Shown here piece after piece: positions 61,256 to 64,000 of a stretch of 64,000 bases of DNA. Position 1 is the stretch's first letter. Every line of letters begins with the position of its first letter. Below the pieces are notes generated by a model. The model had not been told where the DNA came from and ran no database searches. It worked only from the letters and a program-made list of their open reading frames with translations. Position numbers and translations under genes: made by a program. Source of the stretch: a virus. The stretch is taken from the IMG/VR virus record IMGVR_UViG_3300046096_000189, positions 1-64,000 of that record; one strand, given 5' to 3'.

Positions 61256-63436
61256 TCAGGCAAATTTTAAAACTGACTTTTCTTCAGGAGTCAGAGATTC
61301 ATAGATCTCATGTCCTAAATAACCTTTTTGGCTGTATAGTCCTGGTACATAACCTGGATAATCAGCTTCCATAACATGTCCTGGGAATAGTAAACTTACA
61401 TCTGTGTCGTAAGTACCTTCTAGCAAAGCATCATTTTTCAAAGTGATGACTTTATCCAGATTGATACTTACATCAAAGACATCAAAGTTTTTATCTATTA
61501 CAGTCTCTATGTTTCTATCTACGATTACTTCAGTATCCGTGTCAAGAACATTGACTTCCACTTTAGCAGATTCTTCCAAACCTACTGTACAGAGTCTTTC
61601 CCCTACTCTGATGGCAGCCCAGTTAACAGGTACGACTTCTTTGTCATTGATCTCTCTGAGATACTGTACGCTATAACTACTCAGCTGTACCATGATACTG
61701 ATCATGGCTTTCTGTACGTTAGCCATCTGCTTAGTCTCATCTATGACATAGCCTGTGGCAGCCATAAAGATGTTCTTCATGAGATCATCAGCTTCACTAT
61801 CTAGATAGTCATAGGTAGTTAGATTCTTCTCAGATAACCAATCGGTAAAGAGAGTTTGTGTAGGCATTAAGCTGTATCTCTTATCTCTATAAAGAGTATG
61901 GATCATCTCAGCTATCTGACCCCTATCAAACAAATCACCTGTATTGCCAAGTACAAACCATTGTCTTTGCACTGAATTATACAGTCTGTTTACCAATTCC
62001 AAAAAAGAAGAAGTTGAGTAAACAGGTATGACATGCGGCATGTCATCTAGTAAAGCTTGCGCTATCTGAGGCTTATCCGTAAAGATTTCTTTTTTAACAC
62101 CTTTTAACATGGTGGTTAAAGAAGGTCTTGGATTCCTTACTTCCTTGATATTGATGAAATCAGGTACATATTCACTGTCTAACTTAAATCTCTTATGTAG
62201 GATATAAGTATAGTAAATGAAAGCATCTGCTGTTTTCATTGTGTATATCTGAGAAGACTTAGGGTCCTTAAACGATGTATATACATCGTAGTATCCCATT
62301 CTGGTCAGTTGTACCCAAGTTCTAACCAACACCTCTTCCATGGTGTCAGGTACTGAATCTGTGTAATCCAGCATAGACGACTGAAGATCCTTGCTCTGTA
62401 TCACACTAGAGGAAGAAGTTTTCAACAGATGAGTAATCGTAGAAGTATTGTCATTCAGATAAGGTATGTTACCGACAGCTGTGGGTCTTTCGTATTCATA
62501 CAACTTATCCAAAGAAAAATAATCTTTCTCAGGTACGTTGGTCTCTAGATTAAGAGGTTTCTTTCTAACCCTTACTTCTGGATAGATCTTATCATCAAAA
62601 GCAGCTAACTGCCTTACAGACAGTTCAGCTAAAGGTATACCTCTATCTGAGAGTAACTTCTCTATCAGAAGTTTGAATTGCTCTACCTTACCAGAGTTTC
62701 TTTCTAAATAGTTAATGTTTCTATAAAGAAACATCACTTGTTTGAAAGTCATGTACGGCATATACCTGTCTAATCTACCATGACTTGTCAAGTATTCTCT
62801 GATGTGAAAACTATGAGCTTCAAAAGTTTTACATTTCTCAGCTCTTAGATTTAAAAGCTTGCTGACTAAGTTTAAACAAAGTATAGCAAACTGAGCTGCG
62901 TTATATAAACTATCTGTCAAACCAAAAGCTTGCACATGCCATCTCTTCTGATAGTTCCAGATGTAGCTTTGCATTCTGGATATCAGGGTGGTTTCTTGTG
63001 GTTCTACAAGAGCGGGATCGTAACTGACTATAGTCCAATCAGGAGAAGCCAGTGTTTTAATCATATCAGCGGGTAGCAATATACCATTGATAAGCAACTC
63101 TTGTTCGGGATGATCTTTCAACAGACTGTAGTAGTATCTACTACCGTATCCGTATGCAGCCTTAGTGGCTGAGTGAGTAACCAGATTTTCCTTAGAAAAA
63201 ACTATGGATTCGAGCGTATCTAATGATGTGACATACATAACTGTGTCTGTGGAATGATAAATTCCACAGATGTTTTTGTAATACTTCCATTGAGATTTGT
63301 CGTCAGGTTTACCGATACCTTTCGAAGTCAAAAGGTAATCCTGCATCATTTCAGCTGCTGTTTCTGATTTGATGCATATAGTTTTCACAAGCTTCTTATT
63401 GGCCTCTAGGTACAGTTTAAAGAAGTTTGTATCCAA
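61256..63436 (-). CDS. Large virion structural protein with TTG start
   Basis: 726 residues. The first plausible start is TTG at 63436 with GGAG 6 nt upstream; no ATG with a ribosome site lies near. Tyr/Leu/Asn/Lys-rich and mostly helical with no enzyme motif. It is divergent from the portal candidate. Probably structural. Confidence 0.72.
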   Translation of the reverse strand: MDTNFFKLYLEANKKLVKTICIKSETAAEMMQDYLLTSKGIGKPDDKSQWKYYKNICGIYHSTDTVMYVTSLDTLESIVFSKENLVTHSATKAAYGYGSRYYYSLLKDHPEQELLINGILLPADMIKTLASPDWTIVSYDPALVEPQETTLISRMQSYIWNYQKRWHVQAFGLTDSLYNAAQFAILCLNLVSKLLNLRAEKCKTFEAHSFHIREYLTSHGRLDRYMPYMTFKQVMFLYRNINYLERNSGKVEQFKLLIEKLLSDRGIPLAELSVRQLAAFDDKIYPEVRVRKKPLNLETNVPEKDYFSLDKLYEYERPTAVGNIPYLNDNTSTITHLLKTSSSSVIQSKDLQSSMLDYTDSVPDTMEEVLVRTWVQLTRMGYYDVYTSFKDPKSSQIYTMKTADAFIYYTYILHKRFKLDSEYVPDFINIKEVRNPRPSLTTMLKGVKKEIFTDKPQIAQALLDDMPHVIPVYSTSSFLELVNRLYNSVQRQWFVLGNTGDLFDRGQIAEMIHTLYRDKRYSLMPTQTLFTDWLSEKNLTTYDYLDSEADDLMKNIFMAATGYVIDETKQMANVQKAMISIMVQLSSYSVQYLREINDKEVVPVNWAAIRVGERLCTVGLEESAKVEVNVLDTDTEVIVDRNIETVIDKNFDVFDVSINLDKVITLKNDALLEGTYDTDVSLLFPGHVMEADYPGYVPGLYSQKGYLGHEIYESLTPEEKSVLKFA

Positions 63437-63458
63437 TTTGTTCTCCAGGAGTTCTTAA

Positions 63459-64000
63459 TGAGCGAGAAGATAAATCAAGTAATCAAATCTATTAACTCTG
63501 GTAAAAATTACCCAGCTGTGGATTTGGTTCAGAAGAATCCAGAGTTGGCTGCTCTGGTAAGTAAACTTACCAGATCAAGAGATAGAACAGAATCTCAAAT
63601 CATCAACTCAGATGGTAACTCAGCCATCGATCAGAGTCAGATGCTTGGCATATCTGATAAAATAAAAACCAAAAGAAAAGACAATGAAAACATCATTCAA
63701 CTCTTTCCGGATATTGAATTAGGCATTCAAATTCTGGTGAGTTCTATCTTGTCGCCAAAGGATATGGTCAAGACAGAACTTATTTACAAGCTAAAAGATA
63801 GTATTTTCCCTTCTGAAATCACGATGGGATTGCACGATATCGTTAGGAAACATCTGGAGAATCATTACGATTTGCTGAAAGATCTTCCTGTTCTTCTGAG
63901 AGAATCTTTGTTCGGTACAGGTAGTTACATCAAAACTGTAATACCAGAGTCTATTCTTGATGACATTATTCATCAGAGAACCATCTCAAAAGAATCTTTA
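63459..64000 (+). CDS. Probable portal vertex protein, N-terminal part (runs off the right edge)
   Basis: ATG 63459 with AGGAG at 6 nt; 180 codons are open to the window end. Early residues include LFPDIELGIQILVSSILSPK followed by DMVKTELIYKL and later GSYIKTVIPESILDDIIHQR, wording typical of T4- and phiKZ-type portal N-termini (capsid-spanning turret region). It would be the large portal of the phage head (phiKZ gp129-like). Only the first fifth or so is in view. Confidence 0.55.

Noticed and set aside
1-64000. tRNA or rRNA genes
   Set aside because: No cloverleaf with conserved TTCGA arm or rRNA segment was noticed on either strand, though no tRNA scan could be run.

Overview
This window is part of a giant tailed-phage genome of the phiKZ / nucleus-forming (Chimalliviridae-like) type. 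The evidence is: a contractile tail sheath of about 700 residues followed by its tube gene; a split phage-encoded multisubunit RNA polymerase (beta plus an N-terminal beta-prime piece) lying next to a very large tail protein with a lytic transglycosylase domain (an arrangement that recalls phiKZ gp178/gp180/gp181); a UvsX/RecA-like protein, RNase H and a central-spike-like protein in the order expected from phiKZ; and a TATATTAC early-promoter-like box. DNA is moderately AT-rich. There are no tRNA or rRNA genes and no CRISPR array. Both ends cut through genes.

Layout. 1-11.9 kb: virion genes on the minus strand around the plus-strand sheath-tube pair. 11.9-21.5 kb (minus): RNA polymerase genes interrupted by four group I introns. 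Two introns in beta each carry an HNH homing endonuclease; two ORF-less introns sit on either side of a 6-nt microexon inside the beta-prime DFDGD catalytic motif, so the three metal-binding aspartates are encoded by three different exons. 21.6-31.1 kb (plus): a 2414-residue tail protein (S74-like, M15 peptidase and SLT domains) and a 722-residue structural protein. 31-45 kb: unknown genes, a possible detached C-terminal piece of RNA polymerase beta, UvsX-like recombinase, RNase H, and structural proteins. 45-48.6 kb: Rad50/SbcC-like ATPase and spike. 48.9-57 kb: tail-fibre-like proteins with fibronectin-like modules, one with a probable seven-bladed propeller. 57-60.3 kb: a minus-strand operon with RuvC-like resolvase, overlapping spanins and a possible CYTH/triphosphate-tunnel protein. 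60.4-64 kb: structural proteins and the start of a probable portal gene.

Between these blocks sit several short cassettes (7.8-8.5, 31.06-31.49, 44.2-44.9 and 48.56-48.9 kb). Each has a near-identical promoter/leader, GC-richer small genes of unknown function and a strong hairpin terminator. They look like early-expressed plug-in modules inserted among late structural genes.

The main finding is the intron-riddled polymerase: all four introns interrupt conserved sites of an essential enzyme, all follow a GAT (Asp) codon, and all share a recognisable core with covarying P7 strands.
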